A stretch of 8,640 nucleotides of DNA from an uncultured Anaerolineaceae bacterium (GCA_937967805.1 CALBTC010000182.1:1-8640), one strand, 5' to 3'. Numbered from the stretch's first letter, positions 1-5,734 are shown. Made by a program: numbers and translations. Notes: generated by a model from the letters alone, not told the origin.

Positions 1-1
1 G

Positions 2-328
2 GCGGTGCGCAGCGACGAGAGCCTTTATTTTGCCAACAGCAAATTTTTGGAAGATACCGTGTTGGGCCTGATTACCGACCGGCCGGAGGTAGACCATTTG
101 GTGCTGATTGGAACGGCCGTAAACTTCATTGACGCCAGCGCGCTGGATACCTTGCAAACGCTGCGGCAGGAACTGAAAGATGCCGGCGTGCAGCTGCACC
201 TGGCGGCGATCAAGGGGCCGGTGCTGGACCGCCTGCGGGCGATTGGCTTTGTCGATCTACTTGGCGAGCAGTTTGTCCAACTGACTACGCATGACGCCAT
301 GCAGGCGATTGGTGTCGTTTCAGAGTAG
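2..328 (+). CDS. SulP-family anion transporter, C-terminal STAS domain (5' partial)
   Basis: This is the 3' end of a gene that begins before the window; the reading frame is open from base 2 and stops at TAG 326-328. The visible 109 residues form a complete STAS domain, the cytoplasmic regulatory tail of SulP secondary transporters for sulfate, bicarbonate or related anions. The opening VRSDESLYFANSKFLED, the VNFIDASAL strand-loop-helix and the later IKGPVLDRL are signature blocks of bacterial SulP STAS domains. The GTG at 5 is an internal Val codon, not a start, because the conserved beta-strand runs off the window edge. The membrane part is outside the window, so the substrate cannot be judged. 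A free-standing anti-sigma-factor antagonist is less likely, since the SESLYFAN-type opening is typical of transporter tails. moeA lies 117 bp downstream behind its own promoter, so co-transcription is doubtful. Confidence 0.85.
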   Translation, partial: AVRSDESLYFANSKFLEDTVLGLITDRPEVDHLVLIGTAVNFIDASALDTLQTLRQELKDAGVQLHLAAIKGPVLDRLRAIGFVDLLGEQFVQLTTHDAMQAIGVVSE

Positions 329-334
329 CCCCTT

Positions 335-395
335 AAGATTGGACCGATTTGCCGGGTTGATTTTGTTTCTGATTGGAAAAAATTGGTCCAATCTT
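335..395. repeat. 61-bp imperfect palindrome after the transporter gene
   Basis: Arms 335-350 and 380-395 are complementary over 16 positions. The single exception, G346 opposite T384, would be a G-U pair in RNA. The core is AAGATTGGACC / GGTCCAATCTT. The loop is 29 nt (351-379) and contains another GATTGGA at 371-377, a direct copy of 337-343. It starts 7 bp after the transporter stop codon and could end that transcript, but no clean T-run follows, so a classical intrinsic terminator is not shown. It may equally be a dispersed palindromic unit. Confidence 0.75.
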
Positions 396-408
396 GTTGA
401 ACATTGCT

Positions 409-438
409 TTGATCATTCAGCCTGTAGTTTGATACACT
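409..438 (+). promoter_or_regulatory. Promoter of moeA, predicted leaderless
   Basis: A -35-like TTGATC (409-414) and a -10-like TACACT (433-438) are separated by 18 bp. Only 7 nt lie between the -10 box and the ATG at 446, so transcription should begin at or just before the A of the start codon. No Shine-Dalgarno sequence is present in GGTCC before the ATG. This is inferred from box spacing alone. Confidence 0.5.
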
Positions 439-445
439 AGGGTCC

Positions 446-1711
446 ATGCCCGAATTTTTTAATGTTTTACCGCCTGACGATGCCCGCGATTTACTGTTTC
501 GCCATTTAACGGCCGTTCTCCCCAGCGAAACTATTCCAACCCAAGAAGCCAATGGACGCGTGACGGGAACGGCCGTAACCGCTCCCCACGCCTTACCCCA
601 ATTTCGCCGCAGCACGATGGACGGCTACGCCGTCCGCGCCGCCGATACCTTTGGTGCCTCAGAAAGCTTACCCGCCTTTTTGCAGGTGGTGGGCGAGGTG
701 CCGATGGGCCAGCCCGCCAACGTAGAACTAAGTGTGGGCCAGGCAGCCATCGTCCACACCGGCGGCATGATACCCGAGTCGGCCGATGCCGTGGTGCAGA
801 TTGAGCAAACGCAAACGGTGAGCGGTGATCCGTTATTGGTGAACGGTATTCAGTTTCCGTTTGAGATTGAGGTATTGAAGTCGGTGGCCGTAGGGCAGAA
901 CGTGCTGCAAGTGGGCGAAGATGTGCAGTTGGGGGCAGAGATTTTACCGGCCGGGCATATTTTACGGCCGCAGGACATTGGGGGTCTTTTAGCGTTGGGA
1001 ATTATGACAGTAGATGTCGTGCGCCGGCCGCGTGTGGGAATTTTGGCGACCGGGGATGAAGTGATTGCGCCGGAAGAAACGGCCGCTCCAGGGCAGATTC
1101 GGGACATCAACAGCTACACGGTGGCCGGATTGGTGGAGCAAGCGGGTGGGGTGCCTGTTTTGGGTGGGATAGTTGGTGATGAGTTTGCGGCGTTGGAAAC
1201 GGCCGCTGCAAACTTGCTGGCCGAAACCGACATGCTGGTCATGTCCGCCGGCTCCTCGGTGAGCGTGCGCGATATGACGGTGCAGGTGATTGACGGCCTG
1301 GGCCAACCGGGCGTGCTGCTGCATGGTGTAGCCACGCGCCCCGGCAAGCCCACCATCGTTGGCGTGGTAGATGGCAAGCCGGTGCTGGGGCTGCCGGGCA
1401 ATCCCGTCTCGGCGATGGTGCAGTTTGATATGTTTGGCGTGCCCGCCATCTATCATTTGCAGGGCGTGACAAAGATACCGCGCCGCGGGCTGGTGTGGGC
1501 CCAGCTTAGCCAAAATATTGCCAGCGAGAGCGGCCGGGAAGATTACGTGCCGGCCCGCCTGGAAGACAGCGCCGACGGACTGCGCGCTATTCCCGTATTT
1601 GGCAAAAGCAACCTCATCTATACCCTGGTCAATGCCGATGGGTTGATTAAAGTGCCGCTCAACAAAGGTGGGCTGCTGGCGGGAGATTGGGTAGAGGTCC
1701 GCCTGTTCTAA
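446..1711 (+). CDS. moeA: Molybdopterin molybdenumtransferase MoeA
   Basis: The 421-residue protein is close to the usual MoeA length (about 400-420). MoeA inserts molybdate into adenylylated molybdopterin to complete the molybdenum cofactor in the cytoplasm. Visible family blocks, in order, are MDGYAVRA (58-65), HTGGMIPESADAVV (104-117), TGDEV (202-206), GQIRDINSY (216-224), GGVPVLGGIVGDE (234-246), RPGKPT (298-303) and LPGNPVSAMVQF (316-327). The last third (about 345-421), including GREDYVPARL (363-372), matches domain IV. The usual SGGVSVG block reads SAGSSVSVRD (267-276), a variant of the kind I recall from some archaeal and other non-enteric homologues. The catalytic-cleft acidic residues in MDGYA and GDE are kept, so the enzyme is probably active. 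ATG 446 is chosen because the N-terminal alpha region starts at once and a promoter sits directly upstream. No other cofactor gene is nearby. A gephyrin-like paralogue is possible. Confidence 0.95.
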   Translation: MPEFFNVLPPDDARDLLFRHLTAVLPSETIPTQEANGRVTGTAVTAPHALPQFRRSTMDGYAVRAADTFGASESLPAFLQVVGEVPMGQPANVELSVGQAAIVHTGGMIPESADAVVQIEQTQTVSGDPLLVNGIQFPFEIEVLKSVAVGQNVLQVGEDVQLGAEILPAGHILRPQDIGGLLALGIMTVDVVRRPRVGILATGDEVIAPEETAAPGQIRDINSYTVAGLVEQAGGVPVLGGIVGDEFAALETAAANLLAETDMLVMSAGSSVSVRDMTVQVIDGLGQPGVLLHGVATRPGKPTIVGVVDGKPVLGLPGNPVSAMVQFDMFGVPAIYHLQGVTKIPRRGLVWAQLSQNIASESGREDYVPARLEDSADGLRAIPVFGKSNLIYTLVNADGLIKVPLNKGGLLAGDWVEVRLF

Positions 1712-1713
1712 GA

Positions 1714-1751
1714 AAAACACCCCTGTCGCTGTTTGCAAACAAGGGTGTTTT
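1714..1751. terminator. Bidirectional terminator between convergent genes
   Basis: A 9-bp perfect stem, AAAACACCC (1714-1722) with GGGTGTTTT (1743-1751), encloses a 20-nt loop that holds the palindrome GTTTGCAAAC (1731-1740). The stem starts with an A-run and ends with a T-run, so it offers a stem plus U-tract on either strand. It begins 2 bp after the moeA stop. The convergent secreted-protein gene ends at 1797, so this one element can serve both transcripts. Confidence 0.75.
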
Positions 1752-1757
1752 CATTGA

Positions 1758-1788
1758 CTGCCTGATCAACTCAGGCAGGTGACCTGCC
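1758..1788. repeat. Two overlapping, mutually exclusive hairpins
   Basis: CTGCCTGA (1758-1765) pairs with TCAGGCAG (1771-1778) around a 5-nt loop. The right arm overlaps a second inverted repeat, GGCAGGT / ACCTGCC (1774-1788, one central base). Only one of the two can form at a time. The pair lies just 3' of the stop codon of the - strand gene and before the terminator stem. It may add to transcript ending or 3'-end stability; no T-run is attached. Confidence 0.55.
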
Positions 1789-1796
1789 GTTAAAGC

Positions 1797-3140
1797 TTAG
1801 GGTGCGCTGGCGGTGAACAATATGGGCAGGCCGGTAACAACCTCGGCACATTTGTCATGATTGCCAACGTTTGGTCCAGAGACAAAGATCAGTGAATCCC
1901 ACTCGCCTTCGGAGCCAACGCAGCTAATCTCATCACCAATGGCCAGCTCCATTGCATCGACTTCGGCAGTTAAGCCGCCATCCGCCGTAACAACTGCGCT
2001 GCCGGTGCCGTCATCCTGTCCGTTGTAGAAGATAGATTGGCCGAAGCTGGTGGGTTCCAACAAGCCGGAAGAGTTGAACTCAGTGCCCACCAAAATGTTC
2101 AGGGTAGCGGTGTCGCCCACAGCAATTGAGCCGACGTCCCAGGTCAAAGATTCCTTTACCATGCCATCGAACGGATCAGATGCGGGGATAATTGTCACGT
2201 TGCCCGGATCGTCTGTCTCAAACGGTTGGGCCTCATTGCTGAAACTGTCTTCAACTGCCACATTGGTCAATTCTGTGCCGCCACAATTTTCAATTTCGAT
2301 TGTGACCAGGAAGTAGAAGAGATTTTCTTCATCCCCGTTGTTTTCACCCTGAACCGCTACCGGGATGATGCCGTCTGACAAGAACAGGTCATCCGATGTA
2401 CGGAATGGGCCATCCAACGTTTTGGTCAACTTCATGCAAGGCCCTGCCGGGGCCGTAGGCGTCGGTGTAGGCGGCACAGGTGTGTTTGTGGCTGTTGGCG
2501 GCACCGATGTATTGGTTGGTGTCGGTGGAACCGGCGTGTCTGTTGGCGGCACCGGCGTATTGGTCGGCGTGGTAGAAGGCTCGGGAGTGTTTGTCACCGT
2601 CGGTAGTGGTGTGTTTGTTGGCGTATTGGTGGCCGTCGGTAAAGGTGTGTTTGTCGGGGTAGCCGTCGGTAATGGTGTGTTCGTCGGCGTGTTGGTCGCC
2701 GTTGGTAACGGTGTTTTTGTTGGCGTCGGCGGCGGATTGTCACACGGGCCAAGTTCAGCCGTGACCTTCATATCGTTCGACTGTGCGCCAATGCGGATCA
2801 CTTCGGTTAGCGGGAAGGGAATGCCTAGCGCCATGTAATCCAGCGGAATCACAACCGTTTCGTTGGCTTCCAGGGGAACGGTAATGATGTAATATTCTCC
2901 CAGCACGATCAGGCGAATAGCTTCTTCGCCTGCCTCATCTGAAAGATTTATGACTGTCAAAGAGCCACTTTCGCAAGTTAAATCTAAAATCAATCGCGTA
3001 ACGATCTGATTGCCTGCCGGCCGCGTTGCGTCTGGGTCGCCGGTGGCGCTGGCAAAGTTAACTTGCCAGGAGCCCATGATGAGCAGAGCAATGAGCCCGG
3101 TAAGTACCAGTGTTATTGTTGGTTTTGTTTTATTTTGCAT
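1797..3140 (-). CDS. Secreted protein with Thr/Pro-rich linker and DUF11-like domain
   Basis: The 447-residue product has an N-terminal signal peptide: basic start MQNKTK, hydrophobic core about 8-24, probable cleavage near FASA/T (32/33). A first beta-rich domain follows (about 43-135, C56 and C133). Next comes a low-complexity Thr/Pro linker (about 136-231) built from TPTNTPLPTATN-type and then VPPT-type units. The C-terminal domain (about 234-447, C235, C286, C407, C431) contains a DUF11-like stretch: ENCGGTELTNVAVEDSF (284-300) and LTWDVGSIAVGDTATLNI (332-349). Such linkers separate extracellular domains in many Chloroflexota surface proteins. All six cysteines are in the two folded domains, which fits disulfides outside the cell. 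No sortase motif or C-terminal anchor is visible, so it is probably released or loosely bound. I chose ATG 3140 over ATG 3206 because GGAG lies 7 nt upstream and the signal peptide starts there; the extra 22 residues would be a hydrophilic preface. Function unknown. Confidence 0.85.
   Translation of the reverse strand: MQNKTKPTITLVLTGLIALLIMGSWQVNFASATGDPDATRPAGNQIVTRLILDLTCESGSLTVINLSDEAGEEAIRLIVLGEYYIITVPLEANETVVIPLDYMALGIPFPLTEVIRIGAQSNDMKVTAELGPCDNPPPTPTKTPLPTATNTPTNTPLPTATPTNTPLPTATNTPTNTPLPTVTNTPEPSTTPTNTPVPPTDTPVPPTPTNTSVPPTATNTPVPPTPTPTAPAGPCMKLTKTLDGPFRTSDDLFLSDGIIPVAVQGENNGDEENLFYFLVTIEIENCGGTELTNVAVEDSFSNEAQPFETDDPGNVTIIPASDPFDGMVKESLTWDVGSIAVGDTATLNILVGTEFNSSGLLEPTSFGQSIFYNGQDDGTGSAVVTADGGLTAEVDAMELAIGDEISCVGSEGEWDSLIFVSGPNVGNHDKCAEVVTGLPILFTASAP
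2589..2726 (-). repeat. Coding minisatellite in the Thr/Pro linker
   Basis: Residues 139-184 of the secreted protein are four tandem units of 12, 10, 12 and 12 residues (36, 30, 36, 36 bp) with consensus TP-T-N/K-TPLPT-A/V-TN; the second unit lacks the last two residues. The VPPT-type repeats that follow (to about 2448) are more diverged. At DNA level the + strand reads as iterations of GGTGTGTTTGT and GGCGT. Near-identity of unit DNA suggests recent expansion by slippage or unequal exchange, all in multiples of three. Confidence 0.8.
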
Positions 3141-3453
3141 GGGGGTTCTCCATTCTTTCTTTGTATTGCGAGTTGTCAAGCAGAATTGGACAGAGTCAGG
3201 GTGCATTGTTTTGCATTCAGGCGTTTAACTTGCGCAAGGACAGACCTCCTTTCCCTCGCTTCAGGCAGCAAGCGTGAAGCCTCAAGGACCAGAACGGTAA
3301 CGAATGCGATGCATCGATCTCTCCCAAGTAAGATGCAGTTTTTGTACTTTTATGGAAATTTTATTTTCAGGACACTGACCAGGGTATTGTATGCGTGAAC
3401 GGCCGTTTCAGTCAACCAGGGGAGAAAATTTTAAGCTAAAGACCCGTTTTGGG
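3141..3453. other. 313-bp gene-free region
   Basis: No credible coding sequence was found. It is the upstream region of the secreted-protein gene and the 3' flank of the membrane-protein gene, both on -. It holds the Shine-Dalgarno GGAG at 3148-3151 (-). It also holds an isolated strong Shine-Dalgarno-like AGGAGGT (3250 to 3244, -), which precedes only a 6-codon TTG-started frame. Further elements are the palindromes CTTGCGCAAG (3229-3238) and CGATGCATCG (3307-3316), an inverted repeat GCTTCA/TGAAGC (3258-3263 and 3275-3280, 11-nt loop), and one ACGGCCGT (3399-3406). A short ACCC/GGGT stem (3442-3454) near the stop at 3454 is too weak to call a terminator. I recognise no riboswitch. Confidence 0.6.
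3152..3179 (-). promoter_or_regulatory. Possible promoter of the secreted-protein gene
   Basis: On the - strand a perfect TTGACA (3179 to 3174) is followed after 16 bp by AAGAAT (3157 to 3152, four of six matches to TATAAT). The -10 box would end 11 nt before the ATG at 3140. The Shine-Dalgarno GGAG (3151 to 3148) would then lie upstream of or at the transcript start, so one of the two assignments may be wrong. Tentative. Confidence 0.3.
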
Positions 3454-4410
3454 TTATGGTTCGTTAATAGAAAGATTCTTTCGCTTGCTGCGCTGCACGG
3501 TAGTAAAAATGTACACGGGCGCGCCGAGCAAGCCGGAGAGTCGCTCGATAGCAAAGACGAGCAGCGTGAGTGCGACAGCTTGCTCGCTGCTAAGTCTGGC
3601 GCTGGCAAAGAGCAGCGGTGCCAGCCCTTCGCGAATGCCCAAACCGCCGATGGAGGGCAGCAATATGGCCAGCGAGAGGAATGGGATAACCAAAAAGTAG
3701 TGGCTGAACGGCACCTGGTAGCCTAGCGCCAGGCCAGCAGCGGCAAACCATCCTATTTGCATCAGGTTAAAGAGTATGGAGACGCCCATTGCCTGCCAAA
3801 CGGCCGTCCAACCACACGCCTGAACTGCCAAAATCACCCCGTCTACTTTTTGCCAGGCTGGCTGTAAAATTTCAGGCATGAATCGCCCCACCTTGCGCAT
3901 CAGCCGCCCTTCTAGCAGCACAAAGCCAACGATGAGACCGATGAGACAAACGGCCGTTGTCTGCCAAAACAAGGTCTGCGGGAAGTTGTCTGGCCGGAAG
4001 GGAAGCGCCGCCAGCCCAATCATGAACAGGGCCAGCAAGCCGGTAGCCCGATCGACCAGGACGGTGCCGGCGGCCGTTTTAGCCGGTACGTCCTGCGCGG
4101 CTTCCACGGCGCGCAGGACATCGCCGCTAAAACTGGACGGCAGCACGGAGTTGAAAAAGTTGGCCGCAAAATATAGCGAAACCAGTCGCTGAAAGCGGAT
4201 GGTTTCGCCAATGCCGCGCAGCAGCAGCAGCCAGCGGTAAGCCCGCACCACCAGGCTGCCGTTGACCAGCAAAAAGCCAACCAATACCCAGCCCAGTTTG
4301 GCTTGCAGCAGCCGCCGGCCGGTGACGGCTAAATCAACCTGGCTGGAAACGTACAGCAGCGCCAGGACGGTAATGCTAATTTTGATGATGGTGCTGAGAT
4401 GTTTGCCCAT
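3454..4410 (-). CDS. YbhN/AglD-like polytopic membrane protein (LPG_synthase_TM family)
   Basis: The 318-residue protein has about eight hydrophobic segments (roughly 7-23, 40-60, 82-95, 117-137, 151-167, 205-226, 233-252, 278-302). It carries the two hallmark blocks of the UPF0104 / lysylphosphatidylglycerol-synthetase transmembrane family (PF03706): ANFFNSVLPSSFSGDVLRA (83-101) and LPSIGGLGIREGLAPLLF (251-268), plus VDRATGLLAL (119-128). The soluble aminoacyl-transferase domain of MprF is absent, so it is the stand-alone form, generally linked to flipping or handling of lipids or glycolipids in the inner membrane. ATG 4410 is preferred because the first membrane helix starts 6 residues later. 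The frame stays open to ATG 4569, but that 53-residue extension is hydrophilic, reads through a palindromic repeat and overlaps the neighbouring gene. The peptidase gene lies 76 bp upstream on the same strand. Nearby envelope glycosyltransferase genes fit a lipid-linked role, which remains inference. Confidence 0.88.
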   Translation of the reverse strand: MGKHLSTIIKISITVLALLYVSSQVDLAVTGRRLLQAKLGWVLVGFLLVNGSLVVRAYRWLLLLRGIGETIRFQRLVSLYFAANFFNSVLPSSFSGDVLRAVEAAQDVPAKTAAGTVLVDRATGLLALFMIGLAALPFRPDNFPQTLFWQTTAVCLIGLIVGFVLLEGRLMRKVGRFMPEILQPAWQKVDGVILAVQACGWTAVWQAMGVSILFNLMQIGWFAAAGLALGYQVPFSHYFLVIPFLSLAILLPSIGGLGIREGLAPLLFASARLSSEQAVALTLLVFAIERLSGLLGAPVYIFTTVQRSKRKNLSINEP

Positions 4411-4423
4411 AAAGTATCGGAGA

Positions 4424-4478
4424 AACCTCCCGCAGGTTTCGTCAATGTCCCACATCTGGTGGGAGCCTGCGGGAGGTT
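4424..4478. repeat. Nested 55-bp palindrome between the two minus-strand genes
   Basis: A perfect 13-bp outer stem, AACCTCCCGCAGG (4424-4436) with CCTGCGGGAGGTT (4466-4478), encloses 29 nt. Inside is a second perfect stem, TCCCAC (4448-4453) with GTGGGA (4459-4464), around a 5-nt loop. It lies wholly in the 76-bp gap between the peptidase stop (4487) and the membrane-protein start (4410). On the mRNA the arm nearer the start codon contains the Shine-Dalgarno-like GGGAGGT, 15 nt from the ATG and paired in the hairpin. It has no T-run. It could be an operon attenuator, an mRNA-processing site or a dispersed palindromic unit. Confidence 0.8.
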
Positions 4479-4486
4479 GGGGTAGG

Positions 4487-5494
4487 TTAGAGTGGCTGTT
4501 GGCGTGGCTGTGGCCGTGGCACTTTGACTTTGGGGTGCGCAACGGCCGCTGTACGCGGTCCGGGGGCATCTTCTTGAGTGGCAGCCGGAAGGGGGATTTC
4601 TAACCGCTGCCCAACATAAAGTTGGGCGTCAGGCTGGTTGTTGTACACCTGGATGGCGCGCCAGCGCAGCGAATCGTCATAGTAGCGGCGAGCCAGGCCG
4701 CTGTAGGTATTGCCGTGGACGACGGTATGAACCGCCACTTTTTTGCCCCAATCGCCAAGTCGCTTTAGCCAGTGAACGGCCGTTTCCCCATCACCCAAAT
4801 CCGGCGCGGATACCCCTTCATAGGCCGCCAGCGACAAAATACGGCGACGCAGCTCGCCATCAACGGCAATGGCGTTAAGCGCTTCTTCTCTTTCTTTCTT
4901 GACTTCGTCAGAGATAAGGTCCTCTTCTGTAACTTCGCCGACAAACGGATAGCTGTAATCGGGAATGAGGCAGCCAAAATTGTCGTTCTCTGTGTAATGA
5001 AAACCGCCCCAGCCGTCCAAAAATTGTTTGTTTGTAAAGCGGAAATACTCTCCTTTCGATCGTTGGGCCCACAGACCAAAAAGCGGATCGTGGACAAAGA
5101 CGTGATTGTCGTCGTAGCCGGTGACGACCAAAAAGTGGCCGTATTCAAACTGGTTGCCGGTGAGCCTGACCCACGGTTTGTACTTCACCAGGGCGATGAA
5201 GGCACGGCCGTTGTCGATGTTTTCACGCAAGCCCTGCAGCGCCTGGTTGGCGTTGGCATATCGTTTGTAAGTGAGGGTGAGCTGGCCGGCCCCCCAGGCG
5301 GCATTTTTCAGATCGGGAATGTAGGTAAATTTGGGGCGCACGCCGATGTAAGCGTACAGTTCATCTGGGGTAATGGCCACGCGCTTGCCGTTAAGCAGCA
5401 TAGCCACGCTGGTAGGGCCGCAGTCAGAAGAATGGTCTTTGGCATCTTTGTCCCATTGGGAACGATACGGTATTTGCAATTTTTTTTCGGTCAT
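4487..5494 (-). CDS. C39-like cysteine peptidase with C-terminal LysM domain
   Basis: The 335-residue protein starts with a papain-like C39 fold (PF13529 type). A Gln in PYRSQWD (Q13) can form the oxyanion hole, the catalytic Cys is in DCGPTSVAM (C25), the His in YGHFLVVTGYD (H120) and the Asp in VFVHDPL (D136). A charged helical linker (about 185-250) leads to a LysM module (about 255-301, from HTVVHGNTYSGLA to GQRLEIP), which in general binds N-acetylglucosamine polymers such as peptidoglycan. The tail (about 302-335) is rich in Pro, Lys and Arg. The full set of catalytic residues suggests an active peptidase or amidase acting at the wall, but no signal peptide or N-terminal membrane helix is visible. 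ATG 5494 is chosen because AAGGAG sits 8 nt upstream; the in-frame GTG at 5500 is only 2 nt from it. It heads the two-gene - strand unit and is divergent from the glycosyltransferases. Confidence 0.88.
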   Translation of the reverse strand: MTEKKLQIPYRSQWDKDAKDHSSDCGPTSVAMLLNGKRVAITPDELYAYIGVRPKFTYIPDLKNAAWGAGQLTLTYKRYANANQALQGLRENIDNGRAFIALVKYKPWVRLTGNQFEYGHFLVVTGYDDNHVFVHDPLFGLWAQRSKGEYFRFTNKQFLDGWGGFHYTENDNFGCLIPDYSYPFVGEVTEEDLISDEVKKEREEALNAIAVDGELRRRILSLAAYEGVSAPDLGDGETAVHWLKRLGDWGKKVAVHTVVHGNTYSGLARRYYDDSLRWRAIQVYNNQPDAQLYVGQRLEIPLPAATQEDAPGPRTAAVAHPKVKVPRPQPRQQPL

Positions 5495-5502
5495 TGTCAC
5501 TA

Positions 5503-5508
5503 CTCCTT
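5503..5508 (-). promoter_or_regulatory. Ribosome binding site that fixes the peptidase start
   Basis: AAGGAG on the - strand lies 8 nt before ATG 5494 and 2 nt before the in-frame GTG 5500, so the ATG is the start. Its strength contrasts with the apparent absence of any such site before moeA and the first glycosyltransferase. Confidence 0.75.
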
Positions 5509-5521
5509 CACAAATAAGAGG

Positions 5522-5561
5522 AACACCGAGTTACACTGAGAAAACACCGAGTTACACAGAG
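5522..5561 (+). repeat. Intergenic octamer repeat (ACACNGAG family)
   Basis: Two copies of the 19-mer AACACCGAGTTACACWGAG (5522-5540 and 5543-5561) repeat with a 21-bp period. They resolve into four octamers: ACACCGAG (5523), ACACTGAG (5533), ACACCGAG (5544) and ACACAGAG (5554). The repeat lies in the 5' untranslated or promoter region of the peptidase gene and shares the consensus RCRCNRAG with repeats inside both glycosyltransferase genes. Confidence 0.85.
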
Positions 5562-5695
5562 GAAAGCGAGAAAATCTGGTATATCTGCGCAATCTGTTGA
5601 TGATGAATCATGGTAAATTGTTTGTGTGAACGGCCGTCATTTTATCTGCTTTGTGGTGGGGTTGCCATTGTCAATGAGCCAGTATAGGGGTTTCG

Positions 5696-5725
5696 TTGTC
5701 AGATCGGTGAGCAGGCACTTATAAT
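5696..5725 (+). promoter_or_regulatory. Strong promoter of the first glycosyltransferase gene, predicted leaderless
   Basis: TTGTCA (5696-5701, five of six to TTGACA) and a perfect TATAAT (5720-5725) are 18 bp apart. Nine bases separate the -10 box from the ATG at 5735, so the transcript should start within a few bases of the start codon. CAGCCCTCT before the ATG has no Shine-Dalgarno sequence. The arrangement repeats that seen before moeA. Confidence 0.65.
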
Positions 5726-5734
5726 CAGCCCTCT

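Noticed and set aside
989..1738. A 249-codon - strand open frame opposite moeA, and other antisense frames in 25-1472
   Set aside because: moeA family motifs run through the whole + strand region. The antisense frames are His/Gln- or Ser/Pro-rich without family features.
2365..2838. A + strand open frame encoding a Gly/Val-rich repetitive protein opposite the Thr/Pro linker
   Set aside because: It is the mirror of the tandem repeat coding for the linker. Its repetitive look comes from the repeat DNA, and it has no start context or domain of its own.
3141..3206. A longer secreted protein starting at ATG 3206
   Set aside because: It would put 22 hydrophilic residues before a normal signal peptide, while ATG 3140 has GGAG at 7 nt.
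3442..3454. A terminator stem ACCC/GGGT after the membrane-protein gene
   Set aside because: Only 4 bp with a 5-nt loop and no good T-run on the - strand.
4411..4569. A 53-residue N-terminal extension of the membrane protein starting at 4569
   Set aside because: It overlaps the peptidase gene, is encoded largely by the palindromic repeat and the peptidase's Pro-rich tail, and precedes a natural first membrane helix at ATG 4410.
4772..5539. A 255-codon + strand open frame opposite the peptidase gene
   Set aside because: The - strand frame has all catalytic residues, a LysM module and a ribosome binding site; the + frame shows no recognisable domain and is antisense.
5522..5561. A CRISPR-like array (two 19-bp direct repeats)
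   Set aside because: The 'spacer' is 2 bp and the repeats resolve into octamers; no cas genes are near.
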